A stretch of 64,000 nucleotides of DNA from Bradysia coprophila (GCF_014529535.1 NW_023503423.1:6248473-6312472); one strand, 5' to 3'. Counted from the first letter of the stretch, positions 1 to 12,130 are shown. Notes: generated by a model not told the origin, from the sequence alone. Program-made: numbers and translations.

Positions 1-1
1 A

Positions 2-3000
2 CTCGGAGTGCCCGGCCCGAAACCAGTGTATGTGTTCGGTAATTTGCTGAAACAGTTGACTTTCCAAGAACACATCAGCATAGCCCATAAACGATGGCAT
101 AACACGTACAACAATGTTCCATACTTGGGCTTCTACAAATTGCTGCAACCGGCGGTTATGATTCGCGACCCGGAACTGCAACGAGAAATACTCGTTAAGG
201 CGTTCATGAACTTCCACCAAAACGATGTAACCGTTTCTGATAACGATGAGCTACTCAAAGCAAATCCGTTCTTTTCGTCCGGAGAGGAATGGCGACAGAG
301 TAGAGCAATGTTCGGCACCTTTTTTTCGGCTAATAAAATTAAGACAGTGTTCCCAGCAATGCTGAAAGTGGGCAATGAATGGGAACAGTATGTGCGCAGC
401 TTGGGAACGAATACGGAAATTGATGCAAAAGATGTAAGTAAAGAGCGTTTTAGCGTTTTAGCTTAGCGTTTTATATACATTTTCATGGTTCGGGGCTGAA
501 AACCAGGGGTTTTCTTTATCCTTTTACCCTTTTCGACCACTTATGTGAAAATGCGTACATTCCGTTTTGTATGATTGATTCTAGGCAGTTTCGCGACCTT
601 AGACCAATCATACATAGACTGGTATTTCGTATAATAAAATACGGTCCCGACACCAGTTTGTATAAGATACAAATTACATTTCGTAAAATTTTACGCACAT
701 TTGAATTTTTTAGTGGTGAAAAACTCACAATATCATGGCTCTACGTTAGGGAAGAGCCGTGACGCAAGTCCTAACAAACTAAAAAATTTGGGGGGAAAAA
801 TCTGTTAAGACGAACGATTCTTCAACATTCGATGGATTGATCGGAAGTAGAACTTTAAAGCGAAATAATAAATTCACTCGATCCGATTGAGGCAACCGTC
901 GAAACACTCTGACTCTACACTGATACTTTCCAGTGAACGGACTCGACTAACATGCAGCAAACAGAAAATGCAAATTTTTGCTTTAGGATTCGAAATTTAT
1001 TTGCCTTGTTGGTCTTAAATCTATCGGTAATCCTTGCGCTAGTAGAGTGTAGTGAATATGGGTTTTGGGTCAGTTTCGAGCAGGCATGAGCGCCGACGGA
1101 GAAACCTCGGCGGCGGCTAGCCGAAAAAAATTTCTCGGCGGCGGCGAAAAAGTCGGCTTGAGCCGGCTTAAAACGGCTCGGCTGGAGGTTCCTTTTAACT
1201 TTTTTTTTAAATAAAAACGTTTAGATAAATTCATGGAAAATGAACAAGTAAGCATGAAAATGAAATTGTACGGAAAGCGAAAATATAGGTAGATTAGGTT
1301 GTTCAAAGTGCAACTGGAACTGGTCTTGTTACAAGCAAGTCTCTAAGTCTAAGGTTCACTAACACGTCAAGTTTTATTGCCTCAAAACTTGAACTAAATG
1401 GAAAATCATGCTCCAGTACACTCATTTAACTCATTAAGAAAATGGTTTTCGAGAAGAAATCGAAAGCTCACGAAAATCAAGTAAAAATTGAAAAGAAAAA
1501 GAATCGAGAAAATTCGCAAAGATCGATAAAGTTTTCTCTAATTTGTGAATTAACTGATTGTGCGCCTTCGGCTCGTTCCGCAAAGGTCATTCTTGCCAAA
1601 ACAACAAACTTAGAAGCGAGGACGTAATAAACCATTCTGGAAAATTCAAGAAAATTTTCAAAATTTTGTTAATTTTGAAAAAAAAAAAATTCAAAATGTA
1701 CTTGAGCTGCTTAGGATCAACAGGAATCTCGGTTTTCAAAATTATTTCACCCATTCACCTTTCGAAATCTTTATTTCATTTTCCAGCCGTTTCAAGCCGG
1801 CTTGAGCCGTGTTTTTGGCACCGGCTAGGCTGCGGCGCGGCTTGCTCAAAAATGGCCGGCGGCGGCTTGATCGGCGGCTTATTTTCGGCGGCGCTCATGC
1901 CTGGTTTCGAGTGAATCATAGAATATTTTCTCGATCGGCTTTGCTACACGGTTCAATATCCGAATGCATTCACGTTTCTTGTTTTCACCATCTGTGTTCT
2001 ATTAGACTGGCTCTCCTCTTCTCCTAATTTTTTTTTAATTTCAACTTTCTATTGTCATCATATGTGCAAATGTGGCTCTCCTTTTCTCGTACATTTTTAG
2101 CCCACGAAGTACAAAGGGGTTCATAGGATTACGATGCCGTGTTTAATTGATGGAATTCGAAGCAGACGGTAAGGGCCAAGTGACAACGTTCATAGATGAA
2201 TCCACAATACAAATTTTGTCTGTCTGTCTGTCACGTCGATATCTTAAGTTAATCAAATACGATTAAAAAAAAAAAATCCCTGAAATGAGAGGCTAAGTTC
2301 GAAAGTTGGATATTCGGGTCGACCACCTAAGCGTTTTAAGGTCTTTTGGGGATATCTACGCACTAAGGTCACGTATGCAAAAGATATGAAATGCTCCGAC
2401 TGTTCTGATGGCTCGTTTATTTTCTTTTTCTCGTTCTGTTTCTTACACTTTGAACTTTGCAACTCTTACAATTGATATAATTCACTACCACTTCCATCGA
2501 AAAGCACACTACAGAAACAACACTCCCAATCAACAACACAAACACTGCCCCAAGAATATGCTCGACGGATAGTTTGACTGGCACAGTACGTTGACGTATT
2601 GACTTTGACATCCGTCCATTTTCCTCCAGGTTACGCTGTATCGTATAGTCCATTAATCTGACAGAGGACTGTATTTTTGTTTGGAAATCAAATGAATTGA
2701 TACAAATATCGGAGTTTACAAAAAAAAATTATTTACAAGATACTCCCAGTAACGTTGCATTCCACACTCCTGTTGCATCAATATGAATCGATTCAATTGT
2801 TCCATGAATGGCCATGTCTTGGCTGTCATTAGAACTGTATATTGCCAATATAGTGGCTGCTTCATTATCAGATATTGCTTTGATGATTCCCGTTCAAGAT
2901 AGGCCAAATAGCTCAATGCGCCGTGTTGCATTTGTTCGATCGAAATGGAAGTTTTTCGTTGTCGGACTAGTTCACGTAGTTCTGGTATGGATAGAACCGT

Positions 3001-6000
3001 AAACTTTTTAATAAACTCTTTGTGCGGCGGATAATCTGAATCTTCGATGGCCTCTAGCCTGTAACGTGAGGCCATTTCTAACGTAAAGAATATTCATTCA
3101 TTTCACTCTCACAACTAAGTACTTACCATACGGTCGATGATGCACCCAATACGAACGTGCTTTCGACTAGAGTGGCCAGGTCTTCTATCGGGTTTTCGTA
3201 TCGCTTAATTGTCATTACACTTGCCAATCCACCTGTGACCCACAAAATCAAAGATGAGGTAATTCCACTCCGTATAGAGCCAGGCTGGGACTGGCCCAAT
3301 GGGCATTCGGGCGATGTCTCAAGGGTTTTTTCATTTTAGTATGGATGAATAAATCGTCTTTTACAAATTTTCTTTTTACAACGCCCGAAGAACATTTTCG
3401 AGGCAGTCCGGTAGCATAGCTCTATTCAACTCACCACAATACAAATGTCCAATGTTCAATGCGAAACAAAGTATCGCAGTGAACACCGCGATGTTCGACA
3501 GAAACCTTGTCTTTATTGAAACGCCTTGGAAAACGCTGATCTTGAACACAGCATAAATCGAATCAAATATTGTCAATGACCCGTACCCATCGACACCACT
3601 GTCGATTCTCGTTACCACGACGTTCACGAGGAACAAAGTTACAGCAGCAATTGAAAATGAGCTCATGACATAGGTCCAAATGTAACCGGGAAACGGAAGA
3701 ATCGGCGTTTGCCAATACGGCAACGGCAATGGTATTGGTACTATTTGCATAGCAGTTGCCATCTGAATGACTGGCGAGTATTGAGTGTATTTATATGGTG
3801 GTGTCCACAAATACAGTGCGGCTGCTGATATGTTTGCCTCGCGCATTACTAGCGCGCCCAGCAAACCGGTACCCGTTCGGTTATCGAACACTTTGCCCCA
3901 CAAGCCGCTATCGTAGTCCAAGCGGGCTGTTAGTGTACAATTATATCGGGTACAGAATTCCAGAATGAGCAGACACTCTTGTCCATCCAACTGAATTGAT
4001 CGAGATTCGTTGGAATTGAACAGTTGTGCGTTTCCAGAGCCAGACGGCTGTAGACAATTATATAAGATTATGGGCAATGGTTATTTGACGCTATCGATGT
4101 GTGTTGATACATTATTCTGTCGTTATAGCGATGAATCGTCGATCTTTAGTTTTACTGGCAGATGCTACAAATACCTGTACCACCTGACTACAGTTTACTC
4201 ACCTAGACACTACACGGATGAAAATACTCTCAACAAAGTTCGTTTACTCTTACAAGCACGTGCGTCTAATGTAAGACTTATCATCGCGTATACGACGAAT
4301 AAACTTAATCGTCTATTTACTTACAACACGTGCGTAATGTGTGTATGGCGGATAACCCATAAAGGCACCAGTCACTATCAATCCATTCAGGTCAGTTATT
4401 TTCGGAATTATTTGCTTATCATATTCAAAGGAAAGGTTTCCCACAAAAAAACGATTTCGAAAATGCAATTCGTATGGATAGGCTGACCAAACACATATCC
4501 ATTCACTATTATCATTCGGCTGTAGTAGCAGCGTTAAGGGTATTTCTACATCAAAAACAGAGAAAAAGAAATTGGAACTTCATATCAGAAATATTTGAAT
4601 GTAAAATCCAATCGCATACCATTTATCACAATGCTGTGCGTTAAAATGTCCATTATATTCCGGTATGATAACGCCCTTTGCGTATCGACCACAACCAGAA
4701 CCTTCTTCTCATATTTCTGATCTACCCAATCGTGTATTTGGCGAAAGTTATTCAGAAAGGGCAGTGCACATTCCTCGCTAACTACAAAAAACTGAACATC
4801 AATGGGATTAGAATGTGAATGCGTGAATCAGATAACTTTGAATGTGAAATGTGCATTTGTTTCAAAATGATATTTTGAAGGAACTTCCACGAATTTCGAA
4901 GAAAATATTTTTAGGCATACACCGAAAGATCTAAGGGAATACTGAATATGTCTTCCGACGTTTTTCATTGATATTTCAAAATACCATAATCACTTCAGGC
5001 CATCACGACTATGGTATCTGATACAATGCTATAAGAACATTATTAGTCATTTGTGTACCTGTTTTGGACGATTGATTTTAAGCAATTTCGCGGATTGTAG
5101 GCCGAACGAAGTGAGGTCTACAAGCGAAAGTGCCTTAAATCAACCGTCCTAAACAGGTGCACATGTGAGTTTTCATGCAGAGGGCCGGAAACCCGAGAAA
5201 ATTCGAAAAATTGCCCTCATTTTCGGCCCCGAAGCATGAAAAACCAGTTTTCACACGTACAAGCCTAGCGAATTATACGCTACACTACGCGGCGGTGTGT
5301 GTTTTGAACATTCCTAGAATATTCTTAAGGTGGCCTCACAGTCATCCGTTTTCATTCCGTTTTGTACGTGCAGGTGTCATTTCAAGCAATATGCTCTATT
5401 GTATCGAATGCCAACTGTCATGCACAGTGTGCATTGTACATGGAGGCAAAACGGAATGGAAACGGATGACTGTGAATACAGACTTACCGAACATCCAGCA
5501 GCAACACCATGTTGCACTTGATTTATGAAAACGTTTGCGTGACAATCACCTCTGACAGCAGGTAGGTGGTTCAAATGTACTTCGGTGTTACGACTGTTTC
5601 CATGAGTTAATACACATGTAGCATGAGAATTTATTTCCATTCCTGATGTGATAGACGACCAACGTATAAATTTATATATTTTTCGGAACAAGTGACGAAA
5701 AGTATGACTTTCCATTGCCTTTATTGCGAAAAACGTTGTATACAACTCGATGATAAATGTTTTTCTAGGCACACGATGTGTATTGTCACACCTCGAGTGA
5801 CAATCTACACATCTAGTGCCTAAAACAACATTTATCACTCGGTTGTATAAATAACTATTGTGCCACCGAGAATTGAAATACGACGGATTTCAATATCGAT
5901 AACTAGATTGAAATATCCAAAATTACAACACCCGTTTTCATGGCTTATTACAACACTCAAACCAGTGTTGAAATGAAATTCGTATGAGTTATTACAGCAT

Positions 6001-9000
6001 TCGTTTTAAAAAAATGCAAAGCAACGTGATCGATCAAATTCGAAGAGTGATTGTTTACAATGAAAATTCTGAATTTTTGTGCATTTGTCTATTTCAATTC
6101 TCGGTTGGCACAAAGCATGATGTGTTACACGTATTGTAATGAGATTTTTTCAGCACACGACCCAATTTTCCTTACTCGCTCCGCTCGTAAGGAAAACTTG
6201 GGTCTAGTGCTGAAAAAATCAACATTACAACACTTGTAACACAACATACTATTTCGCAACAAGTGACGAAAAGTAGGACTTTCCGTTGCCCTTATTGCTA
6301 AAAATGTTGTATACAACTCGATGATAAATGCGTTTTTAGGCACACGATGTGTATTGTCACAATCTACACATCTAGTTACACATCTAGTGCCAAAAAAGGC
6401 ATTTATCACTCGGTTGTATAATAGTAATTTATGCAACTAGTTGTGAAAAGTGGTAATTTTTGTCACTAGATGTGACGACCAACCACATCGTGTCAAAGTA
6501 TATAAACACTGAAGGTAGCGCAGTCCCTCAGGAAATAGCAAGAAATACGGATCCCGACTTTAAGGTGAATTTCGTATGACGCCAATACATATATTTACAG
6601 CATGTTGTACATACGCATGTGTATTGATATACAATAAATTCACCTAAAAGTAGGGATATGCATGTTTTTGCGGATCTGCGCTACCTTCAGTGTTTATATA
6701 CTTTGCATCGTGTGACAAAAACTACCACTTTCGTAACGTGTTGCGTACAACGTTTTCTGCAACCAGCTGCGAAAAATGAACTGTTGAAATGCAAAACATA
6801 ACTCAACCTTTAACATATATTCTACTGTATGAACGAAATATTGTATGAACGATCAGGTAGACTGCATTTATGTACGCTTCAAAAATTGGTTCACTGCGAC
6901 AATAGCCGAATGGTTAGAGGTGTTGCTCGATGTTCAGAAGGAGTGGTGAAAAGTGAATCCATTTCACCACTAGTGACGAAAAGTAAACCATAGAAAACCA
7001 GAAGACCGTTCGATCGCCACCCAAATCACACATGAAAAAGTTCAGTTTTCGCAGCGCAGTTGCAGAAATAACTATTATATGAAACGCGTGTATATAATGC
7101 TAAACGATGTGACTTTTAAGTATAGTTTCCACTTAAAAAGAGCACTCCGTTTAGCCTCCGTCTACATGACAGTTGTAAAATGGAACAAAGGAACTGTCAC
7201 GTAAACGGAGTAAAAAATTGAAATAAATTCAATTTCCACTCCGTTTGCGTGACAGTTCTTTTGTTCTATTTTACAACTGTCATGTAGACGGAGGCTAAAC
7301 GGAGTGCTCTTTTTAAGTGGAAACTATACTTTAAACTGTTCCGCGCAATAATTTTCACAAATTAAAACGTTGAAAAGAACATTATTAAGACGGCGCCTTA
7401 AATGTTCCTTGTACGCGAGAAGAAGAATAATTACGTTAAATGCTTGGAAGGGATATTTTATTAAACAATTTTCCGTCTATGGTCAACTAGATATATGTTC
7501 TAAGGACTCACCGATTCGGCCCAATAACACACTAATCGCGTTCTGAAGAATTAATGACGTTGTTATGTTTCGATATACATTGAGCATGTTGATGTCTGAT
7601 ACATAAATGTTAATAAAATATTGCCTACACTTGTTTGCACTGGGCATTAGGCTATAAAAAACCCTCGTTCTCATAGGCGTATTGAAATTCAAAAATTATT
7701 TTCGTTCTGTGTATTCGGCTGAAGGAACCATATAACGACGCTATTGACAAGGCAGTTAAAGTCGGAGTGTAAGTAAATAATGGTGATTGGCCAATATTGA
7801 TGTAAGTTTTTGTTGGTCAAACAATTCCATTGTCGTTAATCGGTTTGCAACAATACAAATCGTTGAAGCCGCTAAATGTTTGCCCTTATCAAACAATTGT
7901 GTAGTACCCGGCTTTGCTCGGACTTATTTTGATGGCAAAATATGTAAATATTTTCAAGCGTCAAAAATAAATTTTCCCCAAAAAGAAACGCAATAACGCA
8001 TCCACAACGTAGACACGCATGAAAGTGAAAAAAATTACGCGCGTTCTTCCTCATTAGTTGGTAGCCAAACTTCAAGTCTCTAGGACTTTCCGTCTGGGCT
8101 CCTATAGACAAACATACAAACAAACAAACATTAAACTTTGTATTATAGATTGAAGTATTGTCAATAAGTGGTGGTGCCACTCCCCACTCTGTTCACAACT
8201 AAAATCCTATCATCTCTAATCAATTTTGGTGGTATATTCGGCAACTTTATATATCGTAACTTTGAATAGAACACCTCACACGGGTGGGCTCAGTGATAGC
8301 GGTCTATAGCAAATTCCTATGTATGATTGTCCTCTTCAATATATAGCGTAAAAGTTACATTCCGAAGCATACTGTAGCATCTGAGTCTAACTTCAGGCGG
8401 AAATATATTTAGCAGAAAAATGACATCCTAAAGGCTGGCTGCCTAAGGTGTGGTTTGAAACACGCTTTTATGGTCTACTCACCAACCCGTATTAAGGGAC
8501 ATCCAAAATTTCTACGCTCGTCTTTAGTTATTAAGTAGGTTAGTTCCTGGATCCTAGCAACTCTTAAACGTTTATACAGGTTTTATTTACTGAATTTCCA
8601 TTGTTACCAGGTATGTTCTCGCTTCACCACCGAAACAATGTTGAGATGCACATTCAGCATCGATGGTAAATCATTCGAGCGACAATCTGAATTTTTAGAC
8701 TTGGGAAAATCGGTTTTCAACCCCGACGTAATCACGGCAATGAAGGCAATGACGGCTTTCTTCATACCTGCGATACAGAAATTCGTGAATATTTCGTAAG
8801 CCATTTGATAAAAAACGAAAGGTTTTTTTTTGTGTCGTCACATTGAATCTTGAACACTTTTAGGATAGTTCCGAAATTGATGGATCGACGATTCAGAGAA
8901 GTGGTTCGAGAGCAGATCAAAATGCGAGATTCAGGATCTGTACAATGTGAAGATGTGTTGCAATTCGTGCTAAATGGCCGTGACAAATATCGTATGGTCG

Positions 9001-9899
9001 TGTAGGGCTTCGATTTTGATCCGATTGATTTAATTCAGTTTTTTAATGGTAGAAATGACGGAGACTCAAATTACGGGAATTTGCGTTGGATTTTTCGTTG
9101 AAGCGTACGAAACTTCTTCGAACGTAATGGCAATGGCCTTATACACTTTAGCCCAAAATCCACATATTCAAGACGAATTGGCTCGTCGCATTCAGGAGTC
9201 ATTGGAGGCAAACAATAACGAAATCACCTACGACCTGATTTACAAGCACGAGTATCTCGACAAAGTTGCATCCGGTAAGTCCTTGAAATCATTGAATTTT
9301 TACACGGAACATTGTCCGCATATCCAAACTTCCACCATACAGAATGCATGCGGATTCAACCGACCTTCTTTGGAATACAGAAGGTATGCACAAAAGCTTA
9401 CACCATGCCATTGTTGCCGGGTCAAAGTGAGCCCACTACTATACCTGCTGGAACCCCAGTGCTGGTGCCTTTTGCTACGGTGCAACAGTGAGTAGCGACG
9501 CTTTATTATTTTGACTGTTATTATATCGGACAAATTTTATCGCAGAGACCCGACCTACTTCCCCGATCCCGATTACTTTGATCCAGAGCGATTCTCGCCT
9601 GAACAAAAGGCTCAACGGCACAAATCCGCGCACATGTAAGGGATATTGCTATTTCGTTCCGATGATTATCAAATTTTTCTTCATTTTTCTGATTCAGGCC
9701 TTTCTCTGACGGACCTCGAATGTGTATTGGCATGCATCTGGCTCTGTTCAATTTCAAAATGGGATTGTTCCAAATGATTCGTCGCTTTGACGTCAAACTC
9801 CATCCGAATAATAAACCATTCAAATTGCATCCGATGACATTCTTCAACGTTCCACAGGACGGATTCAAATTGATTTTTACACCAAGGAAGGGAATCTAA
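2..9899 (+). CDS. Cytochrome P450, CYP3-clan-like (5' partial, 7 visible exons)
   Basis: Haem monooxygenase anchored in the endoplasmic reticulum; such insect enzymes oxidise xenobiotics or hormones. Exons: 2-433, 8611-8795, 8864-8991, 9053-9274, 9343-9487, 9546-9635, 9698-9899; all joins are GT-AG and in phase, giving about 465 residues. The visible protein opens with the Pro-rich hinge VPGPKP that follows the membrane anchor, so roughly 30-35 residues lie upstream of the window. Helix C WRQSR is near residue 97. The I-helix reads EAYETSS, the ExxR motif is ECMR, the PERF motif is DPERF, and the haem loop PFSDGPRMCIG carries the Cys ligand. Exon 1 ends in codon GAT and exon 2 resumes with VCSRFTTET, exactly the order expected in the family, so the 8.2 kb intron is credible. 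It holds an antisense receptor gene. Family assignment within clan 3 is not secure. Confidence 0.9.
434..2250. other. P450 intron 5' part: foldback relic and hAT element
   Basis: No gene seen. About 484-700 is a diverged copy of the two-hairpin repeat also present at 5050, 14983 and 49040. 1081-1903 is a hAT-like element (own entry). 1990-2200 is T-rich with no evident feature. At 2215-2360 a TGTCTG microsatellite is followed by a tract (GAGGCTAAGTTCGAA, then TCGACC) that recurs at 13700-13840, so it belongs to a dispersed repeat family. Confidence 0.6.
1081..1903. mobile_element. Non-autonomous hAT-like element with 8 bp TSD
   Basis: Perfect 15 bp terminal inverted repeats, CAGGCATGAGCGCCG at 1081-1095 and its complement ending at 1903. 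They are flanked by the 8 bp duplication GTTTCGAG at 1073-1080 and 1904-1911. The subterminal 100 bp on each side are rich in CGGCGG and also roughly inverted. The 823 bp interior has no transposase. Duplications of 8 bp and CA-starting ends are typical of the hAT superfamily. Confidence 0.88.
2417..4781 (-). CDS. Divergent ionotropic receptor (IR), N-terminus not found
   Basis: Variant ionotropic glutamate receptor of the insect IR family, a plasma-membrane cation channel used in chemosensation. Exons on the minus strand: 4781-4620, 4545-4325, 4047-3435, 3232-3127, 3077-2737, 2668-2417 (about 565 residues). The first two carry the N-terminal part, ending in the S1-like DLNGLIVTGAFMGYPPYTH. 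The third has S1, the first membrane segment (YIWTYVMSSFSIAAVTLFLV), the pore region (SIYAVFKISVFQG) and the second segment. The fourth starts the S2 lobe with the IR signature GGLASVMTIKRYE. The last has the third membrane segment (ILGAVFVLLIGSVVSVVCF) and a basic tail. All joins are in phase except 3127/3077, where the canonical donor TATG|GTAAGT does not fit the frame of the next exon. The gene lies wholly inside a P450 intron, antisense. The first exon(s) upstream of 4781 were not found. Confidence 0.85.
5050..5250. repeat. Two-hairpin dispersed repeat, copy 2
   Basis: Hairpin A pairs TTGTGTACCTGTTTTGGACG (5051-5070) with its complement ending near 5163. Hairpin B pairs TTTTCATGC with GCATGAAAA around 5172-5243. 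The same order of two hairpins occurs at 14983-15155 and, inverted, at 49040-49235; a worn copy lies at 484-700. Confidence 0.75.
5336..5475. mobile_element. 140 bp palindromic MITE
   Basis: Inverted ends of about 28 bp: TCACAGTCATCCGTTTTCAT at 5336 and its complement, ending TGACTGTGA at 5475. The interior has no ORF. No clear target duplication was found, so the superfamily is unknown. Confidence 0.7.
5690..6430. repeat. Direct pair of palindromic repeats
   Basis: Blocks at about 5690-5870 and 6252-6430 are closely similar. Each starts AACAAGTGACGAAAAGTA, runs through TTGTATACAACTCGATGATA and ends ATTTATCACTCGGTTGTATA. Each block is itself a hairpin: GTTGTATACAAC...GATGATAAATG pairs with the ATTTATCACT...GTTGTATA end. 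Likely two copies of one MITE family. Confidence 0.65.
6494..6705. mobile_element. hAT-type MITE with TATA-containing ends, copy 1
   Basis: Terminal inverted repeats start CAAAGTATATAAACACTGAA and run about 30 bp. They are flanked by the exact 8 bp duplication CATCGTGT (6486-6493 and 6706-6713). The 212 bp interior is palindromic and non-coding. A second copy of the family is at 32747-32984. Confidence 0.88.
6889..6965 (+). repeat. tRNA-like SINE head (weak)
   Basis: TAGCCGAATGG at about 6903 matches a Pol III box A and is followed by TTAGAGG as in a tRNA D-arm. No good box B or cloverleaf follows, so this is at best the head of a tRNA-derived SINE. Confidence 0.3.
7118..7332. repeat. 215 bp near-perfect palindrome
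   Basis: AAGTATAGTTTCCACTTAAA at 7118 pairs with its complement ending at 7332. The two arms match over nearly their whole length, around a centre near 7220. Non-coding; probably a palindromic MITE. Confidence 0.8.
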
Positions 9900-10763
9900 C
9901 CGCTGGTTTCTGATTCTAACAGGATGTAAATTCGAGCTATGTCAATTGAAATTAGGGATATATCATCGTTTGATTGAATAGCGCCCGTGTATTCCGTAAT
10001 AAGAACTTTTCAGTTTAAAGTTCTGGCGCATCCTACCGGAAATTTAAAAAAAAATGATTTCGTCTTTACTGGTATTTTAATGGCATTAATTTTTGTAATA
10101 AATTGTTTCTTTAACCTTTTCAAGCAAATACGATTTTCAATTGACCTCTGAAAACCGATTTTTCGGTCACAGAGCCATCGTGAGATCAATTATGTCGACT
10201 GTGTAGGAAAAAATTTGTTAAGTGTATATGATAATAATTACTCGTTGAGACTGTGGCTTCAATTTGGCATACTTAAAAAAAAATCGACTCAGCAATGAAA
10301 AATTGCAAAAAGTGACCGTGACTTTTTCAGAATTCTTTTTTTTGATTTAAAAATTTCTAAAATCCGAATATAGACTAATCGTAAAGCGTCACCGGGTTGC
10401 AGATTTGTTTACCTTCTAAGGCGTGACGTCATTATTATTTACCTAGAGTTTATAGGTCTACATTAATTGGTCGTTTCCGCCAATACAATAATATAAGATT
10501 TATCAATACATGAGAATGACAATCGAGTCTTGCCATTTTTCAACTTTCGTCCCGCAGTAGGAAACATATAGGTAAATCCAGGGTTAGTTGCGTTACAAAT
10601 TTCGTCATTTCTGAGGCATAAAATGAGCTGTGTTCGATATGTTTTGCGGTAACAAATCATTCTATAAATTTTCTAATACTCTGGAGACCCAGTGGTTTCA
10701 TGCCATGTACTTTTCGTCTGACATAAGTACATCAGGAAGGCCATGGAGGAACACACCGAAAAA

Positions 10764-11047
10764 AATAATTAAAGTTGAAGCATTATAATTTGATCGATTC
10801 TATTCATTTTTAAATAATTGTAGTTTTTCAAGAAATCATTTCGAAAACATTACAGTATAAAAGCTTTCACATGCGCATTAGAGCTGTTTACTCGCGGTAT
10901 ACCTGCGGGTAATCCGTTCAAATGCACGTGTCTAAGCTTTTATACTGTAATGTTTTCGAAATGATTTCTTCGAAAACTACAATTATTTAAAAATGAATTA
11001 AATGAGTAGAATCGATCAAATTATAATGCTCCGCCTTTAATTAATTT
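10764..11047. repeat. 284 bp palindromic element
   Basis: AATAATTAAAG...GCATTATAATTTGATCGAT at 10764 pairs with ATCGATCAAATTATAATGC...TTAATTAATTT ending at 11047. The arms, including TTACAGTATAAAAGCTT, pair to a centre near 10900. No ORF and no clear target duplication. Confidence 0.75.
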
Positions 11048-12049
11048 AAACGTCGAAATTCGTCATTTGGAAAATAATTAATTTAAACGTTGAATTCTTC
11101 TTGAACGGTGAATTCTTCTGAACCCTTCAGTAAACGACCAAATTTTGGTCGACGAAATGGTGGTCAACCAAATTTTGGTCGATTACGCTCAACATGTGAA
11201 TTCTTGTGAACCCTTCAGTAAACGGCCAAATTTTGGTCGACGAAATTGTGGTCAGCTAAATTTTGTTTCAACATCTAGCCAAGGCTAGCTGAGACTACCT
11301 TGAAAATTTTTTAGTCGACCAAATTTTGGTCGAAACTTCACCGTAATATACTTCTGAAACCTTCGCCGACTCTGCGGTAGCCAATCATTCTTCGCCTGCT
11401 TGATGCAGAGAGATGCGAAGATGACGGCTGGTACGCCGTTTCGATGGATAGAGTTAATATCTCTCTGGCTTGATGTGTTCAACTTGCTGCGAACGAAAAA
11501 AATGAATCACCAATTTTTATTCTCTCAATATGTATCTGACGAACAACATAAGAAATGTCGTCACTATAACGGTGCATTCACTGAATAAGAATTCAACAGA
11601 TTTCAACTACGATGGACATAAAGGTCATCTTGTTAAATACCTAAAAAAAAGCTTGGAAGTAAAAAACCAAGACATTTTAGCGTCATTGTTTATTTCTCTT
11701 GTATCGTTTTTTACCACGTTTTCCTTCTGGATTACCTACCATATGATCGTCCTGATGGTCGGATTGTTTAGATATCAGTTTTCCCTTCTTTGCAGCTGTC
11801 TTTGCTTTCTTTTGTTTTTTTTTAGTTCTTGTAATCTTTAACCTCCCATTCCACTTCCGCCGAAGTCTTATCCATATTTTCCTCCGCACATTTCTTTTCA
11901 GCTTTTTTCACAGCTACCTTAGCATCTTTTTCATCCTTTTCCGCAACTTTTCGTGGCTTCTTGATGCCTTTTCTTATCTTTGATGTTTCTGCATGATTGA
12001 TGGATCGAAGTACCCATTTATTGCCTAGCCTGGGTCAAGTAAGCGGAAA

Positions 12050-12130
12050 ACTGTTGGTCTTTGGAGATTCGAATTCGAACTCAGACCGTCTGATTGTCGA
12101 TCTACAACAATGCCAATACGTCACCAGTTC
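12050..12130 (-). repeat. tRNA-like sequence (Pol III boxes)
   Basis: On the minus strand a box-A-like TTGGCATTGTTGTAG is followed about 35 bases later by the box-B-like GAGTTCGAATTC. The stems do not make a full cloverleaf, so it is read as a tRNA pseudogene or SINE head. Confidence 0.35.

Larger units (their letters stand above)
4782..8610. other. P450 intron 3' part: array of palindromic repeats
   Basis: Apart from the 3' sequences of the IR gene on the minus strand, no gene is visible. The segment holds the two-hairpin repeat (5050-5250), a 140 bp MITE (5336-5475), two related palindromic repeats (about 5690-5870 and 6252-6430), a hAT-type MITE (6494-6705), a tRNA-like box A (6889-6930) and a near-perfect 215 bp palindrome (7118-7332). 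7340-8600 is mostly unique, with a CAAA-rich run near 8110. Confidence 0.6.

Noticed and set aside
4010-4486. Plus-strand frame of 158 codons over the IR gene
   Set aside because: It overlaps conserved receptor exons and their introns on the minus strand and has no recognisable content.
11683-12000. Lys-rich minus-strand frames resembling a histone H1 tail
   Set aside because: Low complexity, a frame change and stops, no globular domain; noted only as a possible relic.
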